From: Aliiroseovarius sp. F20344
GTDB lineage: Bacteria; Pseudomonadota; Alphaproteobacteria; Rhodobacterales; Rhodobacteraceae
DNA: 64,000 nucleotides
Assembly (NCBI RefSeq): GCF_023016155.1
Contig: NZ_JALKBG010000009.1
Span: 18,501-82,500 of the forward strand
Direction of reading: 5' to 3'
The notes beneath the pieces were generated by a model that had not been told where the DNA came from, did no database searches, and was given only the letters and a program-made list of their open reading frames with translations. Position 1 is the first letter of the stretch, and the number at the start of each line of letters is the position of its first letter. Positions 29,794-38,705 of the stretch are shown piece after piece. The position numbers and the translations under genes were made by a program.

Positions 29794-29824
29794 GAAAGCC
29801 CTGCCATCGTGCGGGGCTTTCATT
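29794..29824 (+). terminator. Intrinsic terminator of ald
   Basis: GAAAGCCC (29794-29801) pairs with GGGCTTTC (29814-29821), followed by ATTTG, 26 bp after the ald stop. Confidence 0.85.
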
Positions 29825-29858
29825 TGACACCCTCCCCATCCACGGGTTGAGTAGGGTC

Positions 29859-30272
29859 ATGTCACCGCACCAAAACATCCCGGACACCCGCGTCCAGAAA
29901 GCCTTTCAGGACTTCCCCGACAATGTGCGAGCCAAACTGCATGAGCTTCGAGCGCTGATCCTAAGAACAGCCGCAGAGCTGCCAGAAATCGGTCCGTTAC
30001 AAGAAACCTTGAAATGGGGTCAGCCAGCCTATCTGACCCCGGAAACGGGTGCGGCGACCACGATACGGCTGGGTATCCCCAAAGCTGGTGGATACGCGCT
30101 CTATACCCATTGCCAGACCAGCGTGATCTCCGAGTTTCAGTTGCTCTTTCCTGACGAGCTGAAATTCGAAGGCAATCGCGCCGTTCTTTTCGCTGCTGGT
30201 GAAGATCTGCCCGAAGGTCCAATGATCGCCCTGATCACTCGTGCGCTGACCTATCACCTAAGGAAACGTTGA
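29859..30272 (+). CDS. DUF1801 domain-containing protein
   Basis: A 137-residue cytoplasmic protein of the DUF1801/YdhG-like superfamily, related to frataxin-like folds and often found as small orphan genes. Recognisable parts are LRALILRTAAELPEIGPLQETLKWGQPAY and the C-terminal FAAGEDLPEGPMIALITRALTYH. The ATG at 29859 was preferred to a TTG 12 bases earlier because GTAGGG lies just before it. Function unknown. Confidence 0.78.
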   Translation: MSPHQNIPDTRVQKAFQDFPDNVRAKLHELRALILRTAAELPEIGPLQETLKWGQPAYLTPETGAATTIRLGIPKAGGYALYTHCQTSVISEFQLLFPDELKFEGNRAVLFAAGEDLPEGPMIALITRALTYHLRKR

Positions 30273-30279
30273 AATGAAA

Positions 30280-30310
30280 GAAGCCCCGCCGTTAGGCAGG
30301 GCTTTCTTCA
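30280..30310 (+). terminator. Hairpin terminator after the DUF1801 gene
   Basis: AGAAGCCC/GGGCTTT-type stem with an inner GCC-GTTA-GGC loop, followed by CTTCAAT. It also separates this gene from the convergent tRNA-Met. Confidence 0.75.
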
Positions 30311-30325
30311 ATCTGGTGATTGAGA

Positions 30326-30402
30326 TGGTAGCGTGGGGCGGACTTGAACCGCCGACCCCAGCATTATGAGTGCTGTGCTCTAACCAGCTGAGCTACCACG
30401 CC
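30326..30402 (-). tRNA. tRNA-Met (CAT), elongator
   Basis: The minus strand folds into a full cloverleaf of 77 nt with an encoded CCA end (30326-30328). The anticodon loop is CTCATAA on a CAGCA/TGCTG stem, the T arm is GGCGG-TTCAAGT-CCGCC, and the acceptor GGCGTGG pairs with CCACGCT (G1-U72 wobble). The anticodon arm and variable loop closely resemble E. coli elongator tRNA-Met, so tRNA-Ile2 with a modified CAT anticodon is less likely. Confidence 0.93.
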
Positions 30403-30494
30403 ATCTCATATCGGAGGTTCGAATATTCTGGCGCGTCACAAGTGTCAAACGAAAAACACGCAGAATCCCGAAACAAGCCAAGAAAAACCAAACA

Positions 30495-30525
30495 AAAAGG
30501 GCGCTGAAAAACTCAGCGCCCTTTT
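30495..30525 (-). terminator. Intrinsic terminator of mscL
   Basis: AAAAGGGCGCTGA (30495-30507) and TCAGCGCCCTTTT (30513-30525) form a perfect 13-bp stem with a 5-nt loop, ending in T residues on the minus strand 20 bp after the mscL stop. Confidence 0.92.
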
Positions 30526-30545
30526 CGAATTATTTCGGACCAGCC

Positions 30546-30974
30546 TTACTTTTTCAAAGCGTCGCGGATCTCGGTCAGAATATCCAGCTCGCTTGGGCCA
30601 GCCGGTGCTTCTTCTGCGGCTTCCTCTTCCTTGGCGGCTGCTTCTTTGGCTTTGTTCACATAGCGCACCAGCATGAACACAACCCATGCGATGATCAGGA
30701 AGTTGATGATGGCCATAATGAACGAACCATAGGCGAAGACAGCAGCGCCGCCTTCACGAGCGGCTTCAAGCGAAGCGCCGGCTGCAACGTCGCCAGACAG
30801 AACAGCGTACATATTGGTGAAATCGATACCGCCCATGAACAAGCCGATAATCGGATTGATCAGGTCAGCAACAAGTGAGCTTACAATCGCGGTGAAGGCT
30901 GCGCCGATTATGATACCAACAGCCATGTCCATGACATTGCCCTTGGCGATGAAATCTTTGAATTCTTGTAGCAT
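30546..30974 (-). CDS. mscL: Large-conductance mechanosensitive channel MscL
   Basis: Homopentameric emergency valve that opens under membrane tension after osmotic downshock. The 142-residue product has the N-terminal amphipathic helix [20 protein letters not shown], first transmembrane helix [19 protein letters not shown], periplasmic loop and second helix [19 protein letters not shown], then a charged C-terminal bundle (KEEEAAEE... [11 protein letters not shown]). The ATG at 30974 is the family start; an upstream extension was rejected. Single gene with its own terminator. Confidence 0.96.
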   Translation of the reverse strand: MLQEFKDFIAKGNVMDMAVGIIIGAAFTAIVSSLVADLINPIIGLFMGGIDFTNMYAVLSGDVAAGASLEAAREGGAAVFAYGSFIMAIINFLIIAWVVFMLVRYVNKAKEAAAKEEEAAEEAPAGPSELDILTEIRDALKK

Positions 30975-31059
30975 ACTGTCCCCGTATGTTTGATGGTCTC
31001 GCACTATGCGCGACCCTGTTCGCATTGCGGACAATATACACGAAAATCATCTGTTTTTG

Positions 31060-31109
31060 GGGGGAAAAACATTTCCCCCGTCACCGCAGGTTGACGTGGG
31101 TGTCAACCT
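31060..31109 (-). terminator. Pair of hairpins downstream of ytoQ
   Basis: GGGGGAAA (31060-31067) with TTTCCCCC (31072-31079), and AGGTTGAC (31088-31095) with GTCAACCT (31102-31109), are adjacent perfect inverted repeats; the second overlaps the ytoQ stop. No strong T-run follows. Confidence 0.55.
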
Positions 31110-31552
31110 GGCAGAGTTCCGGTCAGAACATATTGAAGGATTTCCACGACCTGAGCTGGATCACGCGCGACCGCCAACGCTGCTGCATCAACCTCTTTAA
31201 GCGCGTGGTCGTGTTCGGGCATTTGAAGCACGATCAGGGATTTGCCCTTGGCAGCGGCATAGCCCGCATCAAAAGCCGCATTCCACTGGCGGTATTTCTC
31301 GCCAAATCGCACAACGACGACGTCTGCGTCTTCGATCCCCTTACGGGTGCGGATTGCGTTGATCATCGCACCTTTGTGGTCATGCCAATACTTGTTGGGC
31401 TCTTCGCCAAGGATCGCCACACCGCAATCGTCCGAGGCATCGTGATCCGTTACAGGGGCGCTGAAAACCACATCCAGCTCCTTCGCACCATCGATAATTT
31501 GCTCACGCCAATCGGTGTGGATTTCGCCGGAAAGATAAACGTTCAGGGTCAT
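31103..31552 (-). CDS. ytoQ: YtoQ family protein
   Basis: A 149-residue protein with a nucleoside 2-deoxyribosyltransferase-like Rossmann fold; the family function is not established. Motifs are LNVYLSGEIHTDWREQI at the start, FSAPVTDHDASDD, a central NKYWHDHKGAMINAIRT and the ADVVVVRFGEKYRQWNAAFDAGYAAA block. It lies 48 bp downstream of pheT on the same strand but beyond a pheT terminator, so it may have its own promoter. Confidence 0.88.
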   Translation of the reverse strand: MTLNVYLSGEIHTDWREQIIDGAKELDVVFSAPVTDHDASDDCGVAILGEEPNKYWHDHKGAMINAIRTRKGIEDADVVVVRFGEKYRQWNAAFDAGYAAAKGKSLIVLQMPEHDHALKEVDAAALAVARDPAQVVEILQYVLTGTLPG

Positions 31553-31570
31553 GGCTGTTCTCCAAATGAA

Positions 31571-31597
31571 AACGCGGCCCCGAGGGACCGCGCTTTT
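31571..31597 (-). terminator. Terminator after pheT
   Basis: CGCGG (31573-31577) pairs with CCGCG (31588-31592), extended inward by CCC/GGG across one mismatch. On the minus strand it is followed by TTTTCATTT. Confidence 0.7.
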
Positions 31598-31600
31598 GAT

Positions 31601-33997
31601 TTATCCGCGTAGGCTACCGCCTGTCGCCTTCTCGACCTTCTGGACGATCTTCTGACTGACCGCCTCGATGTCCTTGTCGGTCAGCGTCGCGTCACGTGGT
31701 TGTAGGCGCACGGTGATGGCCAGAGACTTCTTGCCCTCGCCCAGCGATCCGCCGATGAATTCGTCAAAGACGTTCACGTCGGTGATCAGCGCTTTGTCGG
31801 CACCTGCGGCGGCATTCACCAGATTGATAGCTTCCACATCAGCGTCCACCACGAAGGCGAAGTCGCGTTCGACCGGTTGCAGATCCGAAGCACCCATCGC
31901 ACCGCGCCCCGTGCCCTTGGCTTTCGGGAACGGCACTTTCGCCAGATGCACGGCAAACGCCACAACCGGGCCTTTCACGTCCATCTCTTCAATGGTTTTC
32001 GGGTGCAACTCTCCAAACGCGCCAAGGATGTTCTTTGGTCCCAGTCCCAGCTTGGCCGAGCGTCCCGGATGCCACCACGCGTTCATGTCGCGCACGAAGG
32101 TCAGCTTGGCAGGTGCGCCGATGGCGTTTAACACAGCCTCGACATCCGCCTTGGCGTCATAGGTGTCGACCGGGCGACGAGCGCCGAAGCGATCACGCGG
32201 GCCGGTGTTGCCAACCAAGATACCCGTGACCATCTGCTCGTACTCTTCCGGCTCGCCGCCGCTGAACACGGGGCCAACTTCGAACAGCGCCAGGTCCATG
32301 AAACCACGCGATTGGTTGCGCGCTGCGGCTTGCAGTAGACCGGGCAGCAAAGATGGGCGCATGTGGCTCATTTCCGACGAGATCGGGTTGGCCAAAGCGA
32401 CGTTATCACTACCAGTGCCAAAACGCGCAGCGCTTGCCTGATCAATGAAGCTGTAGGTCACACATTCGTTGTAGCCCAACGCCGCGGTAGTGCGCCGCGC
32501 AATGCCTTCACGCTTTTGCATCGGCGACAGGATCGCCTTGGGCACGCCCACATGGGTGCGCGGCAGCGGTTTGCCAACCAGCTTGGTCAGGGAGGCCACA
32601 CGCGCGACTTCCTCGACCAGATCAGCGGACCCAAGGACATCAGGACGCCAAGACGGCACGTGGGCCATGTCGCCGTCGATGGTGAAGCCCAGCGCGGTCA
32701 GCGTCTTGCGCTGCTCATCCGCGGGAATGTCCATTCCGACCAGCGACTGAACGCGGTCAGTGTCGAGCTTATAGGCGCGGCTCACATCAGGCTCTGCACC
32801 CGCTGTCACAACGTCTGATGCCTCGCCACCGCAGAGATCAAGGATCATCTGGGTCGCGGATTCGATCGCTTGGGCGTTATAGGCCGGGTCGATGCCACGT
32901 TCGTTGCGATAACGCGCGTCCGAATTGACCTTTAGCGCGCGGCCCGTTTTGGCAATCTGGATGGTTTCCCAGAACGCCGCTTCAAGGAACACATTGGTGG
33001 TGTCGAAGGTCGCACCCGTGGGCAGACCGCCCATGATGCCACCGATGCTTTCAACACCTTCATCGTCCGAGATAATGACCATGCCAGCGTCGAACGTGTA
33101 TTCTTTCTCGTCCAACCCCATCAGCGTCTCGCCACCTTTGGCACGGTGCACGCGCAGGTCGCCTTTGACCTTGTCCGCATCAAACACATGCAGCGGGCGG
33201 TTCATGTCGTAGGTGAAGAAGTTGGTGATATCGACAAGCGCCGAGATCGGGCGCAACCCAACCGCCTTCAGACGGGCCTGCAACCACGCAGGCGACGGGC
33301 CGTTCTTCACGCCCTTGATCAGACGCCCCATGAACAAGGGGTTCGCGTCGCGCGTATCCTCGTCGATGGTCACGTTGATCGGGCTGGGACCGTTGCCGTC
33401 AACCTTGTGTTCTTTCATCGGCTTCAGCGTGCCCAAACCACGAGCGGCCAGATCACGAGCAACACCACGCACGCCCAGCGCATCGGGGCGGTTGGGCGTG
33501 ATTGCGATTTCAATCACCGGGTCGACTTTTTCGGGGTCATTGGCGGCAAGCCAATCGACGAAACGGTCGCCCACTTCACCCGATGGCAGCTCGATAATGC
33601 CGTCATGTTCTTCCGACAGCTCCAGCTCGCGCTCGGAGGCCATCATGCCGTGGCTTTCGACACCGCGGATTTTGCCCACGGACAGGGTCACGTCGATGCC
33701 GGGCACATAGTCACCGGGCTTGGCGAGGACCACTGTGATTCCTTCGCGCGCATTGGGCGCACCACAGACGATCTGCTTTTCGCCTTCGTTGGTTTCCACG
33801 GTGCACACGCGCAGACGGTCGGCGTCGGGGTGTTTCTCGGCCGATTTGACTTTGGCGATGGTGAAGGCACCCAGACGGTCCATCGGGTTGAAGATATCCT
33901 CAACCTCGAGCCCCAGATCGGTGCAGGCCTCGGCGATTTCGTCAACCGAGGCTTCGGTGTCGAGGTGGTCTTTCAGCCAGGAGATGGTGAATTTCAT
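31601..33997 (-). CDS. pheT: Phenylalanyl-tRNA synthetase beta subunit
   Basis: Large subunit of the alpha2-beta2 enzyme that charges tRNA-Phe; it carries tRNA-binding and editing functions. The 798-residue product starts MKFTISWLKDHLDT, followed by the EMAP-like tRNA-binding domain (IVCGAPNAREGITVVLAKPG), a B3/B4 editing domain (PLHVFDADKVKG), B5 and a C-terminal anticodon-binding FDX-ACB domain (DVNVFDEF; KSLAITVRLQP). The ATG at 33997 follows AGAGGA. It is separated from pheS by an ASCH-domain gene on the same strand. Confidence 0.97.
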   Translation of the reverse strand: MKFTISWLKDHLDTEASVDEIAEACTDLGLEVEDIFNPMDRLGAFTIAKVKSAEKHPDADRLRVCTVETNEGEKQIVCGAPNAREGITVVLAKPGDYVPGIDVTLSVGKIRGVESHGMMASERELELSEEHDGIIELPSGEVGDRFVDWLAANDPEKVDPVIEIAITPNRPDALGVRGVARDLAARGLGTLKPMKEHKVDGNGPSPINVTIDEDTRDANPLFMGRLIKGVKNGPSPAWLQARLKAVGLRPISALVDITNFFTYDMNRPLHVFDADKVKGDLRVHRAKGGETLMGLDEKEYTFDAGMVIISDDEGVESIGGIMGGLPTGATFDTTNVFLEAAFWETIQIAKTGRALKVNSDARYRNERGIDPAYNAQAIESATQMILDLCGGEASDVVTAGAEPDVSRAYKLDTDRVQSLVGMDIPADEQRKTLTALGFTIDGDMAHVPSWRPDVLGSADLVEEVARVASLTKLVGKPLPRTHVGVPKAILSPMQKREGIARRTTAALGYNECVTYSFIDQASAARFGTGSDNVALANPISSEMSHMRPSLLPGLLQAAARNQSRGFMDLALFEVGPVFSGGEPEEYEQMVTGILVGNTGPRDRFGARRPVDTYDAKADVEAVLNAIGAPAKLTFVRDMNAWWHPGRSAKLGLGPKNILGAFGELHPKTIEEMDVKGPVVAFAVHLAKVPFPKAKGTGRGAMGASDLQPVERDFAFVVDADVEAINLVNAAAGADKALITDVNVFDEFIGGSLGEGKKSLAITVRLQPRDATLTDKDIEAVSQKIVQKVEKATGGSLRG

Positions 33998-34021
33998 TTG
34001 CGTATCCTCTTTCGGCACCGC

Positions 34022-34444
34022 TTAGCGGTCTGCCAAATCCTCAATCAGGTCAAAATGCTCGAACACCAGCATCATTTCAGGGTCAAACCCGCCGTTCCTA
34101 GCAAAATAGGCCTCATGCCCTTTGCGCCAGCTAGCCAGCGTTTCATCTTCGCCCTCGGCCAGAGCCATCTCTTCGGTGACGTCGCAAAAACGGATCTCTT
34201 CGACCTTCACGGTCTTGATCACAAGGGCCGGTGTGCCATCCCAGTTCGCTGCAATGTCGGTGCGCCCTACAACGGGCATGGCTTCGGGTTCGTCTTTGAA
34301 ATCGGTCAACGCGCCACAGGTCGCGCGCTTCTTACCGGAGCGAACAAGACCGATCAGTCGTGCTGAAAGCTTGGCGCTATCACCGAACTTGAACGTGCCC
34401 GCGCCGGGGTATGTGACCTGAAGGTCTTCCATGTCGTCGCTCAT
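34022..34444 (-). CDS. ASCH domain-containing protein between pheS and pheT
   Basis: A 140-residue protein with a PUA-like ASCH fold. Features are the [29 protein letters not shown] helix-turn region (Gly-Lys-Lys-x-Ala-Thr is the ASCH signature), [21 protein letters not shown] and a C-terminal [11 protein letters not shown] strand. ASCH proteins are proposed to bind RNA, and some members are N4-acetylcytidine amidohydrolases. The start overlaps the pheS stop by four bases (ATGA), and pheT follows 24 bp later, so it is a genuine middle gene of the operon. Confidence 0.85.
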   Translation of the reverse strand: MSDDMEDLQVTYPGAGTFKFGDSAKLSARLIGLVRSGKKRATCGALTDFKDEPEAMPVVGRTDIAANWDGTPALVIKTVKVEEIRFCDVTEEMALAEGEDETLASWRKGHEAYFARNGGFDPEMMLVFEHFDLIEDLADR

Positions 34445-35514
34445 CGCGACAGCCCCCCACGCATGGTCGGCACGTCCAGCGAGCTGAAGCCATAGTGGCG
34501 CAGCCAGCGTAGGTCGCTGTCAAAGAAGGCGCGCAGGTCGGGGATGCCGTATTTCAGCATGGCCAGACGGTCGATGCCCAAACCGAAGGCAAAGCCCTGC
34601 CATTCGTCAGGGTTCACGCCCGCCGATTTCAGCACGTGCGGGTGCACCATGCCAGAGCCTAGGATTTCCATCCAGTCGTCGCCCTCGCCCAGTTTCAGGG
34701 TGCCGCCTTCCCATGAACAGCGAATGTCGACTTCGGCCGACGGCTCGGTGAAGGGGAAGTGCGAGGCGCGGAAGCGCAGTTCGATTTCGTCGATTTCGAA
34801 GAAGGCGCGGCAAAATTCCTCCAGCGTCCATTTCAGGTTCGCCATCGAGATATCTTTGTCGATCGCCAGACCTTCGACCTGATGGAACATCGGGGTGTGG
34901 GTCTGGTCATAATCTGAGCGGTACACGCGGCCCGGTGCAATCACGCGGATCGGCGCGCCGGTCTTCTCCATCGCGCGGATTTGCACGGGCGATGTGTGGG
35001 TGCGCAGCACGTGCGGCGGGCGGTTATCGCCTTCGTCGCGGTGCATATAGAACGTGTCGAACTCCTGCCGCGCGGGATGGTGCGGCGGGATGTTCAGGGC
35101 GTCGAAGTTGTACCAGTCGCTTTCAATCTGCGGGCCTTCCGCGACCGAAAATCCCATGTCACCAAAAATCGCCGAGATCTCTTCCGTGACTTGGCTGATC
35201 GGGTGAATGGTGCCTTGGCGCGCAGGGCGGCCCGGCAGGGTGACGTCCAGCCATTCGGTGCGCAGACGTTCGTCAAGTGCTGCATCAGCCAACCCGGATT
35301 TCTTGGCGGCGATGGCCGAGTTAATCTCGTCCTTCAGGGCGTTCAGCTTGGGGCCGGCAACTTGGCGTTCCTCGGGCGTCATTTTGCCCAGCTCGCGCAT
35401 TTTCAGGGCCACTTCGCCCTTTTTACCGACCGCTTGCACGCGGATATCTTCCAGAGCAGCCTCATCAGCGGCCCCACCGATTGCGTCCAGATATTTTGTT
35501 CTGAGCTCGTCCAT
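34441..35514 (-). CDS. pheS: Phenylalanyl-tRNA synthetase alpha subunit
   Basis: Catalytic subunit that activates phenylalanine and transfers it to tRNA-Phe. The 357-residue product has an N-terminal coiled coil ([14 protein letters not shown]) and the class II core: motif 1 near [19 protein letters not shown], motif 2 [19 protein letters not shown] and motif 3 [22 protein letters not shown]. The ATG at 35514 follows GGGA; the seven-codon extension to 35535 was rejected. First gene of the pheS-ASCH-pheT operon. Confidence 0.97.
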   Translation of the reverse strand: MDELRTKYLDAIGGAADEAALEDIRVQAVGKKGEVALKMRELGKMTPEERQVAGPKLNALKDEINSAIAAKKSGLADAALDERLRTEWLDVTLPGRPARQGTIHPISQVTEEISAIFGDMGFSVAEGPQIESDWYNFDALNIPPHHPARQEFDTFYMHRDEGDNRPPHVLRTHTSPVQIRAMEKTGAPIRVIAPGRVYRSDYDQTHTPMFHQVEGLAIDKDISMANLKWTLEEFCRAFFEIDEIELRFRASHFPFTEPSAEVDIRCSWEGGTLKLGEGDDWMEILGSGMVHPHVLKSAGVNPDEWQGFAFGLGIDRLAMLKYGIPDLRAFFDSDLRWLRHYGFSSLDVPTMRGGLSR

Positions 35515-35584
35515 CTCGGTCCCTTTACTTCGCACCGTTTCCAGCTAGCGAATGCAGGGCAAAATGGCAAGCCGGGGAAGGGTC

Positions 35585-36832
35585 TCAGGGCGCGTTCAAT
35601 TCGTGAAGGCGGCTTTCAAGAAACGCTGCTTGTTCGGGCGCTTGGGACAGGGCGATGGCCGCGCGATAGCTAGCAGCCGCATCTTCATGGCGCCCCAGAC
35701 GCGCCAGAAGGTCCGCACGACATGCGTGAAACGGCTGATACCGGGCGAGTTTGTCTTCGTCTTCGACGGATGCCAGCAATTGCAGACCAGCATCTGGGCT
35801 GTCCGCATAAGACAGGGCCACGGCCTGGTTGATCCGAAGGATGGGATTGGGATGGCGTTGGTAGAGCACGTCATACAGCGCAACGATCTGCGCCCAGTCG
35901 GTGTCCGCGAAAGTGGCGGCTTCCGCATGAACCGCGCTGATTGCGGCCTGAAGAGCATATGGCCCAGCCGGTCCATCGGTCAGCGCGGCTTTGGTCAAGG
36001 CGAGCCCTTCGTTGATCCGCCCGCGATCCCAACGCGCCCTGTTCTGGGCGTCCAGCGGTACAAAACTTCCGTCCTCGCCCCGCCGGGTCAGGCGGCGACT
36101 GTCAGAGAGCAACATAAGGGCAAGCAGCCCCTTTGCCTCGGCATGGTCTGGAAGAAGCGTGGTTAGGATGCGGCCAAGTCGAATGGCTTCCTGCACCAGC
36201 TCCTCGCGCATAAGCTGCCCGGACGAGGCGTGACAGCCTTCGGTGAAGATCAGGTAGATCACCCGCAGCACCGCATCGGTACGCTCGTGCAGGTCATCAG
36301 GCTCGGGCAGTTTGAAAGCGATCCCCGCATCGGCGAGTTTCTTTTTGGCGCGGGTCAGGCGGGCGGCCATGGCGTCGGTCTTATCCAGAAAGGCGTTGGC
36401 AATCTCGGCGGTGGTCAGCCCGCCCAGCGCCCGCAAGGTCAGGGCCACGCGGGATTTTTCCTCGAGCGCCGGGTGGCAGCAGGTGTAAATCAACTCTAAT
36501 CGGTGGTCGGGGATTACCATGTCGCGATCATCCGGGTCGTCGCGGTGCTGCTCCAGCCACAAAGCCAGCTCGTCCGATTTCCGTTTGGCTGTTTCGCCCT
36601 TACGTATCCGGTCCAGCGCTTTGCGGCGGGCCACAGTGATCAGCCATGCATCCGGATGTCGCGGCGCGCCCTTGCGCGGCCAAACCTCCAACGCCGAGAC
36701 AACAGAATCCTGCAAGCTGTCTTCGGCCAGTGCGTAGTTGCCAGTTGTGGACACCAGCGATGATAAAATGCGCCCCCAATCTTCGCGGATCAATCGCGTG
36801 ATAAGCGTTTGGGCTTCAATCGGGGGCAACAT
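35585..36832 (-). CDS. ECF42-type RNA polymerase sigma factor with C-terminal TPR-like domain
   Basis: Extracytoplasmic-function sigma factor of 415 residues. Sigma regions 2 and 4 lie in the first 180 residues (GNYALAEDSLQDSVVSALEVWP; region 4 GGLTTAEIANAFLDKTDAMAARLTRAKKKL). The remainder is the long helical C-terminal extension characteristic of the ECF42/DUF6596 group (IYLIFTEGCHASSGQLMREELVQEAIRL; NPILRINQAVALSYADSP). ECF42 genes lack an anti-sigma factor and are paired with a DGPF (YCII-related) gene, which here lies two bases upstream. Activating signal unknown. Confidence 0.92.
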   Translation of the reverse strand: MLPPIEAQTLITRLIREDWGRILSSLVSTTGNYALAEDSLQDSVVSALEVWPRKGAPRHPDAWLITVARRKALDRIRKGETAKRKSDELALWLEQHRDDPDDRDMVIPDHRLELIYTCCHPALEEKSRVALTLRALGGLTTAEIANAFLDKTDAMAARLTRAKKKLADAGIAFKLPEPDDLHERTDAVLRVIYLIFTEGCHASSGQLMREELVQEAIRLGRILTTLLPDHAEAKGLLALMLLSDSRRLTRRGEDGSFVPLDAQNRARWDRGRINEGLALTKAALTDGPAGPYALQAAISAVHAEAATFADTDWAQIVALYDVLYQRHPNPILRINQAVALSYADSPDAGLQLLASVEDEDKLARYQPFHACRADLLARLGRHEDAAASYRAAIALSQAPEQAAFLESRLHELNAP

Positions 36833-36834
36833 TG

Positions 36835-37185
36835 TTAGTCGAAGATCATCACGGGGCGCACTTCAACCCGGCCGTATTTGGCGTCAGGGATCTTGGCGGC
36901 ATAGTGCAGCGCTTCGTCCAGATCTTTGCAGTCCAGAATATAGTAGCCGCCAAGCTGTTCCTTGGTTTCCGCAAAGGGACCATCGACCAGCTCAGTTTTG
37001 CCGTTGCGTACGGATACGGTGGTCGAAGTTGCAATTGGCTCAAGCGCCTCTCCGCCAACCATTTTGCCCGCGTCCTGAACTTCCTTTGTGAAATCCATAT
37101 AAGACTGCATGTAAGGGCCAAACTCGTCCGTTCCGGGCTGCGGGCCATTGTCTTCGGCATTATAAATCAAACACATGTATTGCAT
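36835..37185 (-). CDS. YCII-related (DGPF) protein partnered with ECF42
   Basis: A 116-residue YciI/DGPF-domain protein with a dimeric ferredoxin-like fold. The family motif appears as ELVDGPFAETKEQLGGYYILDCKD, preceded by MQYMCLIYNAEDNGP. The ATG at 37185 follows AAAGGA, so the five-codon upstream extension was rejected. It lies directly upstream of the ECF42 sigma gene; DGPF genes are the usual targets and partners of ECF42 factors. Biochemical function unknown. Confidence 0.9.
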   Translation of the reverse strand: MQYMCLIYNAEDNGPQPGTDEFGPYMQSYMDFTKEVQDAGKMVGGEALEPIATSTTVSVRNGKTELVDGPFAETKEQLGGYYILDCKDLDEALHYAAKIPDAKYGRVEVRPVMIFD

Positions 37186-37294
37186 TGGTTTTCCTTTCAA
37201 CTGTTAGGAAAGGTCTATGCCTTTCTGTGTACCAGACGTTCGGGATTGGGCAAAATCGACAACTGATTGTCAATTTCTGCGCAAATTTTCTGAT

Positions 37295-37918
37295 TCAGCC
37301 CATTTCCTTTTTACTAAGCACAAGAAATGTCATCATTCCCAATGGCGGAATGGAGTTTTTCTGATCAACCTCCAATGAAGGCTCACCAAGCACTGTCTCA
37401 ATCTCGAAATCTGAATGCCATCCAATCACATTGGCAAGGGGTGCCGATATCTTCTCAATCACAGCCAGAACACCATCGGTGCGAGCGAAATGGTTGGTGA
37501 TAACCACCTTCCCTCCGGGTTTCAGTACGCGTGCGATCTCGGACATCACTTTTTCCGGTTCAGGTACAACAGACAACACATGCATCGCGGCGACGGTGTC
37601 GAAACTATCGTCCGGAAAATCGAGCGCGCGCGCATCCATTTGTTGAAGCGAGGCGACATGATCCAAACCCAAGCGCTGCACTTTGCTTTTCGCTTTGGCC
37701 AACATTTCATCGCTGAAGTCGATGCCGGTTACTTGTAGCTTTGGCTGATAGTGCTGCAACGAAAGTCCAGTGCCGACGCCAACCTCAAGCACAGATCCGG
37801 TCAGTTTGTTAATGTACCCAACGGCGCGGCGCCTGCCGGCGTTGGTTATACTGCCAAATGTTTTGTCATAAATTGGTGCCCAGCGGGCGTAGGAGGATCG
37901 AACAGCTTCGATTTCCAA
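37295..37918 (-). CDS. pmtA: Phosphatidylethanolamine N-methyltransferase (PmtA type)
   Basis: SAM-dependent enzyme expected to methylate phosphatidylethanolamine three times to phosphatidylcholine. With the TTG start at 37918 the product has 207 residues, close to Rhodobacter-type PmtA. It has the SAM motif VLEVGVGTGLSLQHY, acidic loop VTGIDFSDEMLAKA and RVLKPGGKVVITNHF. The TTG is preceded by GGGAGAAG; the longer reading from 38002 would overlap pssA by 62 bases and was rejected. The context after psd and pssA gives a complete PS-PE-PC pathway on one strand. Confidence 0.88.
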   Translation of the reverse strand: MEIEAVRSSYARWAPIYDKTFGSITNAGRRRAVGYINKLTGSVLEVGVGTGLSLQHYQPKLQVTGIDFSDEMLAKAKSKVQRLGLDHVASLQQMDARALDFPDDSFDTVAAMHVLSVVPEPEKVMSEIARVLKPGGKVVITNHFARTDGVLAVIEKISAPLANVIGWHSDFEIETVLGEPSLEVDQKNSIPPLGMMTFLVLSKKEMG

Positions 37919-37940
37919 CTTACTTCTCCCTTCAAAGGTT

Positions 37941-38693
37941 TTAGTGACGTTTAGCCGACCAATTGCCAAGTAAACTCCAAAGAACCATTCCAATGTAACC
38001 AACGCATAAAATGACCAGGGTGATCCATGCGTAGGTCAAAACTGCCGCCCCAATAACGGCAAAGGCGACAAGCGCAAATTTGACATTGCGGCGCGCGACA
38101 CGAACGGATTTAAGCGACCAAGTCGGAACGCGACTGATCATCAGATAGCCGACCAATACCATGTTTAGGCAGATTATCAGATCCGGCAGAAGCGGTGTGT
38201 CCGTGAATGCAAACGAAACAGACATCGGCAACAAAACCAGCATCCCCGCAGCCGGCGAGGGCACGCCAACAAAAAATGCGCCTTGGGGATCTACTTCATC
38301 CGGCTCTGTTTTATTGCTGACGTTGAACCGGGCCAAGCGCATAGCACAGCAAACCGAATAGAGCAGCACTGCAATCCATGCAGAACCGCGCATATCCTGC
38401 AGCGCCCAAAAATAGATGATCAACGGAGGGGCAACACCAAAATTCAGGAAATCCGCAAGCGAATCCAGTTCTGCTCCCATTTTGCTGTCACTGTTTAACA
38501 TTCGCGCCACGCGGCCGTCGAAGAAATCAAGAACACAAGCTGCGACGATCAGTTGGACCGCAAGCACATAGTTGCCCTGCACTCCAAACCGAATTGCCGA
38601 CAGGCCAGCGCAAATGGCTGCAACTGTCAGCATGTTCGGGATCAGCTGAACAAGCGCAAAATCAGTGATCGTCTTGTCAGAAGAGGAGGTCAT
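37941..38693 (-). CDS. pssA: CDP-diacylglycerol--serine O-phosphatidyltransferase
   Basis: Membrane enzyme that makes phosphatidylserine from CDP-diacylglycerol and serine. The 250-residue product has about seven hydrophobic segments and the CDP-alcohol phosphatidyltransferase signature D-G-x2-A-R-x8-G-x3-D-x3-D, starting FFDGRVARML near residue 58. It ends 22 bp before the pmtA start and begins 13 bp after psd, so the three genes form an operon. Confidence 0.94.
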   Translation of the reverse strand: MTSSSDKTITDFALVQLIPNMLTVAAICAGLSAIRFGVQGNYVLAVQLIVAACVLDFFDGRVARMLNSDSKMGAELDSLADFLNFGVAPPLIIYFWALQDMRGSAWIAVLLYSVCCAMRLARFNVSNKTEPDEVDPQGAFFVGVPSPAAGMLVLLPMSVSFAFTDTPLLPDLIICLNMVLVGYLMISRVPTWSLKSVRVARRNVKFALVAFAVIGAAVLTYAWITLVILCVGYIGMVLWSLLGNWSAKRH

Positions 38694-38705
38694 ATTACGG
38701 CCAGT

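Noticed and set aside
30326..30402. tRNA-Ile2 (lysidine-modified CAT)
   Set aside because: The anticodon arm, variable loop and G1-U72 acceptor resemble elongator tRNA-Met more than tRNA-Ile2.
33146..34366. 406-codon ORF on the plus strand
   Set aside because: It is antisense to pheT, whose family motifs are unambiguous; it is a GC-driven shadow frame.
35552..36166. 204-codon plus-strand ORF
   Set aside because: It is antisense to the ECF42 sigma factor gene and has no recognisable motif.
37919..38002. pmtA starting at 38002 inside pssA
   Set aside because: It would overlap pssA by 62 bases and exceed the family length; a strong Shine-Dalgarno precedes the TTG at 37918.
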